Of a DNA stretch of 14,197 nucleotides, positions 7,201-14,197 are shown in pieces. Numbering within the stretch: position 1 is the first letter of the stretch; the number at the start of each line of letters is the position of its first letter. Under the pieces are notes generated by a model. That model made no database searches, was not told the origin of the DNA, and worked only from the letters and a program-made list of their open reading frames with translations. A program made the position numbers and the translations under genes. Source of the DNA: Pseudomonadota bacterium (GTDB taxonomy: Bacteria > Pseudomonadota > Alphaproteobacteria > Caulobacterales > Caulobacteraceae); contig JAFAEC010000208.1 in the NCBI GenBank assembly GCA_023424215.1, positions 1 to 14,197 of the forward strand. The letters are read 5' to 3'.

Positions 7201-7469
7201 CTTCTCCGTCACGGCTTCGGCCGCGGCGGCCTGTCCGAGAACTTCGGGGCGTGGGGGCCACCCATGCCGTAACTGCCAGAGAGCCCTCTGGCGCCGTGGG
7301 GAGATGGGGATGCAGACGATCCGACGTCGGCCCGGTTCCGGGACGGACGGGGATATGAGCTTCCTTCGGACAACACGACCGGCGTGAACGCCCCGCATCC
7401 GTGCGCGGCGCTTTCGCCAATCCGGCGTCGGGAATAGCCCCGGCGTCGAACGACTGACTGGAGACCGCA
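7201..7469 (+). promoter_or_regulatory. Structured rplJ leader, probable L10(L12) autoregulatory site
   Basis: The long untranslated leader contains a perfect 7-bp hairpin GCCAGAG/CTCTGGC (7275-7281 with 7286-7292, AGCC loop). An outer pairing of CCCAT (7261-7265) with ATGGG (7304-7308) is possible, with unpaired GTAACT and GGGGAG between them, reminiscent of the bulged, kink-turn-like arm that L10(L12) binds. In many bacteria excess L10-L12 complex binds the rplJ leader and represses translation. The structure here is drawn by eye, and the match to the L10 leader family is inferred from position and shape only. Confidence 0.45.
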
Positions 7470-7985
7470 ATGGACCGCGCACAAAAGGCCGAGTCGATCG
7501 AAACGCTGAAGGGCGTTTTCGCCGACGCGGGCGCCGTGGTCGTGACCCACAACCTGGGTCTGACCGTTGCGGACATGGAAGACCTGCGTGGCCGCCTCCG
7601 CAAGGAAGGCGGCACGTTCAAGGTGGTCAAGAACCGCCTGGCGCTGAAGGCGCTCGAAGCCGAAGAGGGCAGCGACTACCACGGCCTGTTCAAGGGTCCG
7701 GTGGGCATCGCCTACGCGCCCGATCCGGTGACGGCCGCCAAGGTGACCGCTGAGTTCGCCAAGGCCAACGACAAGTTCGTCGTCCAGGGCGGGTTCATGG
7801 GCGACAAGGTTCTGGACGCCAAGGGCGTGGAGACCCTCTCCAAGCTGCCCTCGCTGGACCAGATCCGCGCCTCGCTGCTCGGCCTCATCAACGCCCCGGC
7901 CACCAAGGTCGCCGGCGTGCTGCAGGCCCCGGCCGGCCAGCTGGCCCGGGTGTTCAACGCCTACGCCACCAAGGACGCCGCGTAA
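7470..7985 (+). CDS. rplJ: 50S ribosomal protein uL10
   Basis: The 171-residue product is L10 (P0), the base of the ribosomal stalk. Residues 1-110 form the rRNA-binding domain with the familiar GAVVVTHNLGLTVADMEDLR and FKVVKNRLALKAL stretches and the FKGPVGIAYA strand. The C-terminal helix (about 135-165, SLLGLINAPATKVAGVLQAP) carries the L12 dimers. The length is normal for Alphaproteobacteria. The ATG has GGAG about 8 nt upstream. It is the first gene of a two-gene operon with rplL, 57 nt apart, under a promoter and long leader. The usual upstream partners rplK and rplA are not present in this window; a DUF805 gene lies there instead. Confidence 0.97.
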   Translation: MDRAQKAESIETLKGVFADAGAVVVTHNLGLTVADMEDLRGRLRKEGGTFKVVKNRLALKALEAEEGSDYHGLFKGPVGIAYAPDPVTAAKVTAEFAKANDKFVVQGGFMGDKVLDAKGVETLSKLPSLDQIRASLLGLINAPATKVAGVLQAPAGQLARVFNAYATKDAA

Positions 7986-8042
7986 GCGGACCTTCCATCT
8001 CTGCAAACTCCCTGAAAACCATCCTACCGAAGGAACTACCCT

Positions 8043-8432
8043 ATGGCTGACCTCGCCAAGATCGTTGAAGACCTGTCGGCGCTGACCGTTCTGGAAGCCG
8101 CCGAACTCTCGAAGCTGCTGGAAGAGAAGTGGGGCGTCAGCGCCGCTGCTCCGGTCGCCATGGCCATGCCGGCCGGCGGCGCCGCCGGCGGCGCTCCGGC
8201 GGAAGCTGCTGAAGAGCAGACCGAGTTCACCGTCGTCCTCGTCGACGGCGGCGACAAGAAGATCAACGTCATCAAGGAAGTGCGTGGCGTTCGCTCGGAC
8301 CTCGGCCTGAAGGAAGCCAAGGACCTCGTCGAAGGCGCTCCGCAGAACGTCGTCGAGAACGTCTCGAAGCAGCAGGCCGACGAAATCGCCAAGAAGCTGA
8401 CCGAAGCCGGCGCCAAGGTCCAGATCAAGTAA
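8043..8432 (+). CDS. rplL: 50S ribosomal protein bL12 (L7/L12)
   Basis: The 129-residue product is the stalk protein that recruits and activates translation GTPases. The N-terminal dimerisation domain (1-33, LAKIVEDLSALTVLEAAELS) binds L10. An Ala/Gly/Pro hinge follows (about 36-60). The C-terminal domain carries the factor-binding face FTVVLVDGGDKKINVIKEVR and LGLKEAKDLVEGAP. The hinge is somewhat longer than in E. coli (121 aa), as is common in this class. It starts 57 nt after rplJ with a GAAGGAA-type ribosome binding site and is followed by a strong terminator, so rpoB is not co-transcribed from here. Confidence 0.97.
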   Translation: MADLAKIVEDLSALTVLEAAELSKLLEEKWGVSAAAPVAMAMPAGGAAGGAPAEAAEEQTEFTVVLVDGGDKKINVIKEVRGVRSDLGLKEAKDLVEGAPQNVVENVSKQQADEIAKKLTEAGAKVQIK

Positions 8433-8441
8433 GACACTTGA

Positions 8442-8477
8442 ATCGTCCTATCGCCCTTCGGGCTGCTTGAGGACGAT
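8442..8477 (+). other. Hairpin in the rplL 3' untranslated region
   Basis: ATCGTCC (8442-8448) pairs with GGACGAT (8471-8477), with an inner GCCC/GGGC hairpin at 8453-8463. It has no T tract, so it is not the terminator. It may stabilise the 3' end of the very abundant rplJ-rplL mRNA or serve as a processing site. Confidence 0.45.
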
Positions 8478-8503
8478 GGATCCAGCGACAGCTGATCAAT
8501 GAG

Positions 8504-8539
8504 CGGGCCGGGGAGCGATCCCCGGCCCGTTTGTTCGTT
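8504..8539 (+). terminator. Intrinsic terminator of rplJ-rplL
   Basis: A perfect 11-bp stem is formed by CGGGCCGGGGA (8504-8514) and TCCCCGGCCCG (8519-8529) with a GCGA tetraloop, followed by the T-rich run TTTGTTCGTT. This is a strong terminator closing the operon 72 nt after the rplL stop codon. Confidence 0.93.
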
Positions 8540-8641
8540 CCTCCCCCGAGCGAAGCGGTGGAGGGGGAGCCGGAGGCGCGGACGCGTGGGTCGCCCCCTC
8601 CACCATGCTTCGCATGGTCCCCCTCCCCCTTTGGGGGGAGG
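8540..8641. repeat. REP-like GC-rich palindromic repeat
   Basis: Nested inverted repeats are visible. CCTCCCCC (8540-8547) pairs with GGGGGAGG (8634-8641). GGTGGAGGGGG (8557-8567) pairs perfectly with CCCCCTCCACC (8594-8604). CCATGC/GCATGG (8603-8617) forms a small hairpin. A second CCTCCCCC copy (8622-8629) competes for the same GGGGGAGG arm. The strand-skewed C and G blocks with a short GCTTCGC-type core are typical of intergenic repeats dispersed in alphaproteobacterial genomes. It lies between the convergent rplL and M61 genes. Confidence 0.65.
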
Positions 8642-8654
8642 AATGAGACGGCTC

Positions 8655-10610
8655 CTACCGCCGCCTTGGCGCGAAGATGTCGGCGAGGCGGTCGCGGGTT
8701 CCCTCGATGGGGACGAGGCGCGGGTAGCGCAGGCCGGAGTTCCAGACGATCGGCACAGTGCGGAATTCCTCGCCGCGCTTGACCACGAGCCGGATCGGCT
8801 CCAAGCCGCCCTTGGCCGCCATCACCGCCTCGCGTAGCACCTCGGCGGAGGCGACCCGGTCGCCCACGGCGACCAGCTCCCAGCCGTGGCCGAGGCCGGC
8901 CTCGAAGGCCGGCGAGCCCCAGCGGACGCCCGCGATGCGGTTGCCCGAGCCGAGGGTGAAGCCCAGCGAATACTGGAAGTCGTTGGCCCAGCCGCCCATC
9001 ATCCGCTTCTCGACGGGCGTGAGTTCGTCGACGTACGTCAGGCGCCAGCCGGCGCGTTCGAGGCCGTCGAGCGGGGCCTCCGCTTCCGGCCCGACCGCGT
9101 CGAGACGCGCACGCAGGAAGCTCGCCCAGTCGTATGGATGCACGGCGTTGAGGTGCTCGACCACGTCTTCGAAGGTGTAGGGCCGGGCCTCCCAGACGCC
9201 GTCCTCGACGCCGTAGAAGGCGCGGGCGAAGTCGTCGAGCGACTTGCGGTCGCCGGTCGCCTCGCGGATCAGGGTGTCGGCGTCGAGCCAGATGAGCGCC
9301 GCCTCGCGGTAATAGTCGCCGGTGCCGCGCATCCACGACGGCCACGGGTTGGAGGTGCGGTAGCCGAGGAGGTTGTGGTTGGTGGTGTCCTGCAGCGCGC
9401 GCCAGGCGCGGCCGGGCTGCTGGTCGTAGAAGCCGGCGATCTCGGCGAGGTTGACCACCGCCTCCTCCAGCGTGCCGAGGCCGGAACGGGCGGTGAGGAC
9501 GTCGCCCCAGTATTCGGTCTGGCCCTCGTAGACCCACATCAGGGTGTTCTGGGTCGGGACGTTGAAGTTGGGGACCAGCTCGTCGGACGGCCGCCGGAAC
9601 TTCCCGTTCCAGCTGTGCACGTATTCGTGGGGCAGCAGACCGCGGGAACCGAAGGACGGGGTCGCCGAGGCGAAGTAATTGGGCGCAGCGGTGTTCTCGG
9701 ACGAGCGGTGGTGCTCGAGGCCGATGCCGCCAAGGCGCGAGGTCAGGCCGAACAGGAACTCGTAGCGGTCGAAGTGGCGGGCGCCGAACAGGCGGTCGGC
9801 CTGCTGGACGAGGCTTTCGTACTTCGCCGTCCACTCCGGGGTGATCTCGATGGCGGCGGCGGTGTCGCCGACGAGGTTGAGGTGGACGTCGTCGCCGCGC
9901 GGATCGATCTCGACCCGGCGGTAGTGGCGGCCCGCGAACATCGGACTGTCGGCGAGGTGCTCCAGCGAGATCGGGGCGAAGGTCGCCACGTCGCCCTCGC
10001 GCGAGACGGTGTCCAGGGCCACGCCGTAGCTCCAGCCTTCGGGCAGGACCACCGAGGGCGCGAAGGTGATCCGGTCGTGGTGGTAGCCGGCCGGGTAGAG
10101 CAGGGCCTTTTCCCACTGCAGGTTGACGATCTCGTCGGTCATGACGACGCGCCAGATCGCGTTGTCCGGCTGGGTCAGCCACTCGAAGTCGACCTCGATG
10201 GCCTCGACCCCGGCCGGGATGTCGAGGTGGAAGGCGTACGGGTCGACGGTGTCGCGCACCCACTCGATGCGCGCGCCGTTCCCGGTGACGGTGAGGCCCG
10301 AGACCAGCTGGATCGGGCCGGTGTCGGCGTGGTTGCCGGGCAGGAATTTCGGATACTGCATCACCAGCGGCCCGGGCCGGACCGGGATGGTCTGACGGGT
10401 GCGGATGACCTTGCGGGCGAGGTCGGTCAGGTCGACCCGGATGCCGATGGTCCCGGGATAGTCGATGTCCTGCGGGGCGGGGATCGGAGGCAGGGCGCGC
10501 GGCAGGCTGGTGGGGGCCGGAAGCGGGGCCTGGGCCTGGGAGGTCTGGGCCAGTGCGGGGAGCGCGGCGGACGTCAGCAGCAGGGCGAGGGCGGCGGTGC
10601 GGATCATCAT
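8655..10610 (-). CDS. Secreted M61 family zinc peptidase with PDZ domain (copy 2)
   Basis: The 651-residue product has a Sec signal peptide (about 1-21, cleaved after ALA), a beta-rich M61 N-terminal domain, the catalytic domain with zinc motif HEYVH (His328, Glu329, His332) in LLPHEYVHSWNGK, and the third ligand probably Glu362 in VYEGQTEYWG. The GIGLEHHRSSE stretch (296-306) is also characteristic. A PDZ domain lies at about 545-615 (GVRWGSPAFEAGL). M61 members are periplasmic glycyl aminopeptidase-like enzymes that clip N-terminal residues. The start ATG has GAGGAG at 7 nt and lies 17 nt after the stop of its sister gene, so the two are co-transcribed. It is highly similar to that neighbour and identical in length. 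Confidence 0.93.
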   Translation of the reverse strand: MMIRTAALALLLTSAALPALAQTSQAQAPLPAPTSLPRALPPIPAPQDIDYPGTIGIRVDLTDLARKVIRTRQTIPVRPGPLVMQYPKFLPGNHADTGPIQLVSGLTVTGNGARIEWVRDTVDPYAFHLDIPAGVEAIEVDFEWLTQPDNAIWRVVMTDEIVNLQWEKALLYPAGYHHDRITFAPSVVLPEGWSYGVALDTVSREGDVATFAPISLEHLADSPMFAGRHYRRVEIDPRGDDVHLNLVGDTAAAIEITPEWTAKYESLVQQADRLFGARHFDRYEFLFGLTSRLGGIGLEHHRSSENTAAPNYFASATPSFGSRGLLPHEYVHSWNGKFRRPSDELVPNFNVPTQNTLMWVYEGQTEYWGDVLTARSGLGTLEEAVVNLAEIAGFYDQQPGRAWRALQDTTNHNLLGYRTSNPWPSWMRGTGDYYREAALIWLDADTLIREATGDRKSLDDFARAFYGVEDGVWEARPYTFEDVVEHLNAVHPYDWASFLRARLDAVGPEAEAPLDGLERAGWRLTYVDELTPVEKRMMGGWANDFQYSLGFTLGSGNRIAGVRWGSPAFEAGLGHGWELVAVGDRVASAEVLREAVMAAKGGLEPIRLVVKRGEEFRTVPIVWNSGLRYPRLVPIEGTRDRLADIFAPRRR

Positions 10611-10627
10611 GGTCGGGCTCCTCGCGA

Positions 10628-12583
10628 TCAGCGGCGGCGGGGGGCGAGAATGTCGCCGAGGCGGTCGGGGGTCCCGGGAATACGCTCGAGGTGCGGGTAG
10701 CGCAGGCCGCCCGTGTAATCGAAGCGGATGGTGCGGAAGCGATCGCCGCGACGGACCATCAGCTCCACCGGCGCGGACGGGTCCTTCGCGGCGGTGACCG
10801 CGCCGGCGAGGGCGTCGGCGGTGGCGGCGCGGCCGTTGACGGCGACGACGTCCCAGCCGGAAGTCAGGCCCGCCTCGAAGGCGGGGGACCCCCAGCGCAC
10901 GGCGGTGATCCGGTTCGAGGTGTTGAGCGACAGGCCCAGCGAGTACTGGAAGTCGACGCGGCCCAGCTCGGCGTTCAGCGCCTTCGAATAGTCGTTGGGG
11001 GTCTCGCGCCAGACCAGGCGGTAGCCGCCGCGCTCGATGCCGGCGTTGGGCGTCCGGGCGCCGGGGCCGACGGCGTCCAGCCGGGCCCGCAGGAAGCCGG
11101 CCCAGTCCTCATCCTGCACGCCGTCCAGCGTCGAGACCACGTCGTCGAAGGTGTAGGGGGCCGGGTCCCAGTTTCCGTCCTCGACGCCGAAGAAGGCGCG
11201 GGCGAAGTCGTCCAGCGACTTGCGGCCGCCGGTCTGCTCGCGGATCAGGGTGTCGGCGTCCAGCCAGATCATCGAGCCCTCGCGGTAGTAGTCCTCGCTG
11301 CGCTGGAAGCTGGACCACGGCTGCGGGCGCCGGCGGGCGATGATCGGATCGTTGGTGGTGTCCTGTAGCGCGCGCCACGCGCGGCCGGGATTGTCCTCGG
11401 CGTAGGTGGCGGCGGTGTTGGCGAAGATGTCCAGCGCCTGCTGCTTCGTCATGAGCCCGGCGCGGGCGGTCAGCACCAGACCCCAGTACTGAGTCTGGCC
11501 CTCGTAGACCCAGAGCAGGGAATTCTGCACCGGCTCGTTGAGGTTGCCGGTCAGCTGGTCAGCGGGGCGACGCCACTTGCCGTTCCATGAGTGGACGTAC
11601 TCGTGGCCCAGCAGGTCGCGGTCGGCCAGCGTCGCCTGCGGCTCGGTGAAGTAGCGGGTGTCCACGCTGTTCTCGGACGAGCGGTGATGCTCCAGCCCGA
11701 TGCCGCCGAGGTCGTCGGTGACGGCGACGAGGAAGTCGTAATGGTCGAAGTGGCGGGCGCCGAACAGGCGGTCGGCCTGGTCGACCAGGTTGCGGTGCAG
11801 CTCGAGGTGGTCGTCGGAGGCGACCAGCATCTCCGGATCGTCGGCGAGGACCTGCATGCGCACCGGCGAGCGCCCGCCGGGGTCGAGGTCGTAGGTGCGG
11901 TGGTGGGCCCCGGCGAAGACCGGGCTGTCGGCGAGGTGTTCGAGGCTGATCGGGGCGAAGGTCGCCAGGCCGTCGGCGAAGGACTGGGTCTCCAGCGCCA
12001 CGCCATAGCTCCAGCCGGTTGGCAGTCGCAGCGACGGGCGGAAGGTGATGCCGGAGTGGTCGTAGCCGGCGGGATAGAGCAGGGCCTTCTCCCACTGGAT
12101 GTTGAGCATCTCGTCGGTGATCACCACCCGGCCCTGGTTCCCGTCGATGGGGGTCAGCCACTTGAACGAGACTTCGATGCTGGAGACGCCGGCGGGGACC
12201 TCGACCTGGAAGGCGTTGGTCTCGACCGTGTGGCGCACCCAGGGCAAGGCCTGCCCGTCGGCCGTGATGCGCAGGTCGGCGACGTCGTCCACCGGACCCA
12301 CCGGTCCGTGGTTGCCGGGGATCCACAGCGGGTAGAGCAGGGTCAGGGGGCCCGGACCTTGGACGGGAATGGTCTGGCGCACCGAGACGATGCGGCGGTC
12401 GACGTCTGTGGCGTCCACCTCGATGCCGATGGTCCCGGGGTAGGGAACCTCGCGCGGCTCGGGGATCGGGACCAGCGCCACCGGCAGGGCGGGCGTCCCG
12501 ACCTGGGCGGCGACGGGCGCTGCCCCCAGCAGCAGCACCGCGGCGCAGGCGGACACGAGCAGGCGGGCGGACGGACGCATCAT
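10628..12583 (-). CDS. Secreted M61 family zinc peptidase with PDZ domain (copy 1)
   Basis: The 651-residue product has the same plan as its downstream sister: signal peptide (1-27, ending APVAAQ), N-terminal beta domain with TIGIEVDATDVDRR, zinc motif HEYVH (His327, Glu328, His331), probable third ligand Glu361 in VYEGQTQYWG, and a C-terminal PDZ domain with VRWGSPAFEAGL. The frame is open to a TTG further upstream (12601), but I chose the ATG at 12583 because it starts the signal peptide and gives the same length and double-Met start as the sister. By eye, more than half of the residues are identical between the copies, with divergence mainly in the signal region, around residues 240-265 and near 370-430. 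All catalytic residues are intact in both. Confidence 0.93.
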   Translation of the reverse strand: MMRPSARLLVSACAAVLLLGAAPVAAQVGTPALPVALVPIPEPREVPYPGTIGIEVDATDVDRRIVSVRQTIPVQGPGPLTLLYPLWIPGNHGPVGPVDDVADLRITADGQALPWVRHTVETNAFQVEVPAGVSSIEVSFKWLTPIDGNQGRVVITDEMLNIQWEKALLYPAGYDHSGITFRPSLRLPTGWSYGVALETQSFADGLATFAPISLEHLADSPVFAGAHHRTYDLDPGGRSPVRMQVLADDPEMLVASDDHLELHRNLVDQADRLFGARHFDHYDFLVAVTDDLGGIGLEHHRSSENSVDTRYFTEPQATLADRDLLGHEYVHSWNGKWRRPADQLTGNLNEPVQNSLLWVYEGQTQYWGLVLTARAGLMTKQQALDIFANTAATYAEDNPGRAWRALQDTTNDPIIARRRPQPWSSFQRSEDYYREGSMIWLDADTLIREQTGGRKSLDDFARAFFGVEDGNWDPAPYTFDDVVSTLDGVQDEDWAGFLRARLDAVGPGARTPNAGIERGGYRLVWRETPNDYSKALNAELGRVDFQYSLGLSLNTSNRITAVRWGSPAFEAGLTSGWDVVAVNGRAATADALAGAVTAAKDPSAPVELMVRRGDRFRTIRFDYTGGLRYPHLERIPGTPDRLGDILAPRRR

Positions 12584-12695
12584 CGGAACTCGCGACAGCA
12601 ACAGCGGAAGGCGCAGAACACCCGTGCGCGGCGGGGCCGGTCAACCCGCGAGCGGGACCGTCGCATTAAATCCCTGTCATGTTCCCGGTTCCGGC

Positions 12696-13202
12696 TCAGA
12701 CCGCCGGCTTCACCTCGAGCAGTTCGACGGTGAACAGCAGGGTCGAGTTCGGCGGCAGTTCGTCGCCGCCGACCCAGCGCTCGCCGTAGCCCAGCTCGGC
12801 GGGAATGACGAACTCGAAGGTCTCGCCCTCGCGCATCAGCGCCACCCCCTCGGTCCAGCCCCGGATGACCCGGCCGAGCGGAAATTCGGCGGGCTCGCCC
12901 CGGTCGTAGGAGCTGTCGAACTGCCGGCCGTCGATGAAGGTCCCGCGGTAGTGAACCTTGACCGTATCGGCGGCGGTGGGCTGGCGGCCCGACGGATTGG
13001 CCCGGCCCACGCGACGGTACTGCAGACCGCTTTCGGTCGTGGTCCAGCCGCGACGCTGGGCGTTGAGGCGCAGGTATTCGCGATTGCCGGCGGCCCAGCC
13101 CTCGGCGGTGCCGGTTCCGAGCTGGACCGCGGGCGCGGGCTCCGGCGCCGAGGCGCAGGCGGCGAGGATGAGGGCGGCGGCGAGCGGAACGAGGTGTTTC
13201 AT
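12696..13202 (-). CDS. FKBP-type peptidyl-prolyl isomerase lipoprotein
   Basis: The 168-residue product begins MKHLVPLAAALILAAC, with a lipobox and acylated Cys16, so it is membrane-anchored and periplasmic. After a linker and a helical segment (about 34-55) comes one FKBP domain (57-165). It contains VKVHYRGTFIDGRQFDSSYD, FPLGRVIRGW and LGYGERWVGGDELPPNSTL, with the pocket residues Tyr85, Phe95, Asp96, Trp116, Tyr139 and Phe157 all retained, so it should be an active prolyl isomerase assisting folding of exported proteins. Its ATG overlaps the stop of the upstream sigma-factor gene (ATGA), indicating translational coupling. The M61 genes follow 112 nt downstream on the same strand, and a shared transcript is possible. 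Confidence 0.94.
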   Translation of the reverse strand: MKHLVPLAAALILAACASAPEPAPAVQLGTGTAEGWAAGNREYLRLNAQRRGWTTTESGLQYRRVGRANPSGRQPTAADTVKVHYRGTFIDGRQFDSSYDRGEPAEFPLGRVIRGWTEGVALMREGETFEFVIPAELGYGERWVGGDELPPNSTLLFTVELLEVKPAV

Positions 13203-14197
13203 GCGGCGACGCTAGCAGCGCGGCGGCGTTCGAGGAACAGGGCTTCGGCGCGGGACGGGCGCAGGGCGAGGGCTGCGTCATATTCGGCCGCGGCCTCGGC
13301 GCACCTGCCGAGGCGGGCGAGCAGGTCTGCGCGCGCGGCGTGAAAAGGCAGCCAGCCCGGCGCGGGCGCTGCGTCGAGCTGGTCGAGCGCGACCGCGGCC
13401 CCCTCCACCTCCGCGAGGGCGACGGCCCGGTTGGTCCGGATCACCGGGTCGTCCCGGAGGGTCAGCAGGGCGTCGTAAAGGCGAAGGATGTCCGGCCACG
13501 GCGTCCGGCCGGTCGAGCGACGGCCGGCGTGGGCGGCGTGGATCGCCGCCTGAAGCGCCGGTGGCCCTGGCGGCCCGCGGCGGGCGAGGGCGGCGGAGGC
13601 GGCGAGGAAGGCTTCCCCCTGCCGCAGGAGGCGCTCGTCCCACTCGCGCGCGTCCTGGGCTGCGAGCGGGACCATCGCACCGCTGTCGTCCAGGCGGGCC
13701 GGACGACGGGCTTCGGCCAGGTGAACCGTGGCGGCGAGCGCCTGCGCCTCGGCGTCCGTCGGGGCGAGACGGGCGAGCAGGGCGGTCAGTGCGAGCGTCT
13801 CGCGCGCGAACGCCGCGTGCGGGCCGGCGAGGGCGGCGTCGGCATGGGCCTGGGCGTAGGCGATCTCCAGCGTCGACAGCACCGCGTCCATGCGCTCGGG
13901 CCAGCGATCAGGCGTGGGAACCTCGAAGGGCACGCCGGCGCCGGCGATCTTGCGCTTCGCCCGGACCAGCCGCTGGGCCAGCGTCGCCTCCGGCACAAGG
14001 AAGGCGGCGGCGATCTCGGCCGTGGACAGGCCGCAGACGACCCTCAGGGTCAGGGCCGCCCGCGCTTCGGCCGCCACGGCCGGATGGCAGCAGACGAAGA
14101 TCAGCCGCAGCCGCTCGTCGGGGATGGGCGCGTCGAGTGACATGGCGTGGTCCTCGGGCGTGGGCGCGGGCGACGGATCGTCCGGACGGTGCGTCGC
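13199..14197 (-). CDS. ECF42-like RNA polymerase sigma factor with C-terminal TPR-like domain (5' end outside window)
   Basis: The frame is open through the right edge, so the N-terminus (sigma region 2) is missing. The visible 332 codons carry the linker and region 4: DERLRLIFVCCHPAVAAEAR, then ALTLRVVCGLSTAEIAAAFL, then TLAQRLVRAKRKI. This is the signature of the large ECF42/DUF6596 group. The long C-terminal extension (about 200 residues, all helical, with LYDALLTLRDDPVIRTNRAVAL and AAAEYDAALALRPSR) is the TPR-like regulatory part found in this group, which has no classical anti-sigma factor. ECF42 genes usually sit beside a DGPF/YCII-like gene; here the downstream partner is an FKBP lipoprotein overlapping by 4 nt, and the upstream side is not visible. 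Confidence 0.9.
   Translation of the reverse strand, partial: ATHRPDDPSPAPTPEDHAMSLDAPIPDERLRLIFVCCHPAVAAEARAALTLRVVCGLSTAEIAAAFLVPEATLAQRLVRAKRKIAGAGVPFEVPTPDRWPERMDAVLSTLEIAYAQAHADAALAGPHAAFARETLALTALLARLAPTDAEAQALAATVHLAEARRPARLDDSGAMVPLAAQDAREWDERLLRQGEAFLAASAALARRGPPGPPALQAAIHAAHAGRRSTGRTPWPDILRLYDALLTLRDDPVIRTNRAVALAEVEGAAVALDQLDAAPAPGWLPFHAARADLLARLGRCAEAAAEYDAALALRPSRAEALFLERRRAASVAA

Noticed and set aside
7304..7387. 27-codon open frame (MGMQTIRRR start) in the rplJ leader, a possible leader peptide
   Set aside because: No ribosome binding site lies at a usable distance, there is no codon bias or stop-proximal attenuator, and the start falls inside the predicted hairpin region.
6605..7630. 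DUF805 protein read as a 341-residue product with a long N-terminal extension
   Set aside because: The extension is low-complexity Arg/Pro/Ser sequence antisense to the rplJ promoter, leader and gene start. The DUF805 motif begins right after the ATG at 7000.
8425..10263. 612-codon Arg-rich frame on the minus strand overlapping the M61 gene and the rplL terminator
   Set aside because: It is an alternative frame of the peptidase gene and passes through the terminator and the REP-like repeat.
8886..10700. 604-codon open frame on the plus strand opposite the M61 genes
   Set aside because: It is antisense to a clear M61 peptidase with intact active site and runs across the junction of two real genes, so it is a GC-driven artefact.
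12584..12601. Upstream TTG start extending the first M61 peptidase by six residues
   Set aside because: The extension puts extra residues before the signal peptide, and the ATG at 12583 gives a start matching its sister gene.

Overview
The window reads as chromosomal DNA of a high-GC alphaproteobacterium, most likely a member of Caulobacterales (Caulobacter, Brevundimonas or Phenylobacterium type). The evidence is a GapR (DUF2312) protein, a TacA-like sigma-54 response regulator, a zinc-free alphaproteobacterial bL36, a TonB-dependent receptor, and tandem M61 peptidases. From memory, gapR and tacA also lie only a few genes apart in Caulobacter crescentus. This placement is inference; no 16S or multilocus evidence is present.

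Left part (1-2016). A truncated, Pro-rich lipoprotein gene runs off the left edge on the minus strand. It is followed by a promoter and a Cys-type tRNA gene with CCA encoded. That tRNA has one extra base in the anticodon arm and one in the T/acceptor region. A small lipoprotein gene (minus) and rpmJ (plus) then diverge. rpmJ has a clean sigma-70 promoter and a textbook terminator. gapR and a 102-aa basic hypothetical protein follow on the plus strand. The intergenic spaces around the 102-aa gene hold two CTAG-rich hairpin elements that start at the TAG stop codons of three neighbouring genes.

Middle (2013-7000). Three minus-strand genes encode a 926-aa TonB-dependent receptor with a Gly-rich insert, the TacA-like NtrC-family regulator, and a small DUF805 membrane protein.

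Ribosomal block (7167-8539). A promoter, a structured leader of about 270 nt, rplJ, rplL and a strong terminator form a self-contained L10/L12 operon. The usual neighbours rplK-rplA and rpoB-rpoC are absent from the window. A GC-rich repeat with competing hairpins follows the terminator.

Right part (8655-14197). Four minus-strand genes lie head to tail: an ECF42-like sigma factor (cut by the right edge), an FKBP-type lipoprotein overlapping it by ATGA, and two 651-aa M61 peptidases separated by 17 bases. The M61 pair is an obvious tandem duplication of secreted zinc peptidases with C-terminal PDZ domains.

Most of the window is ordinary housekeeping and envelope biology. The parts that normal annotation does not explain are the unusual tRNA and the CTAG-rich hairpins fused to stop codons.
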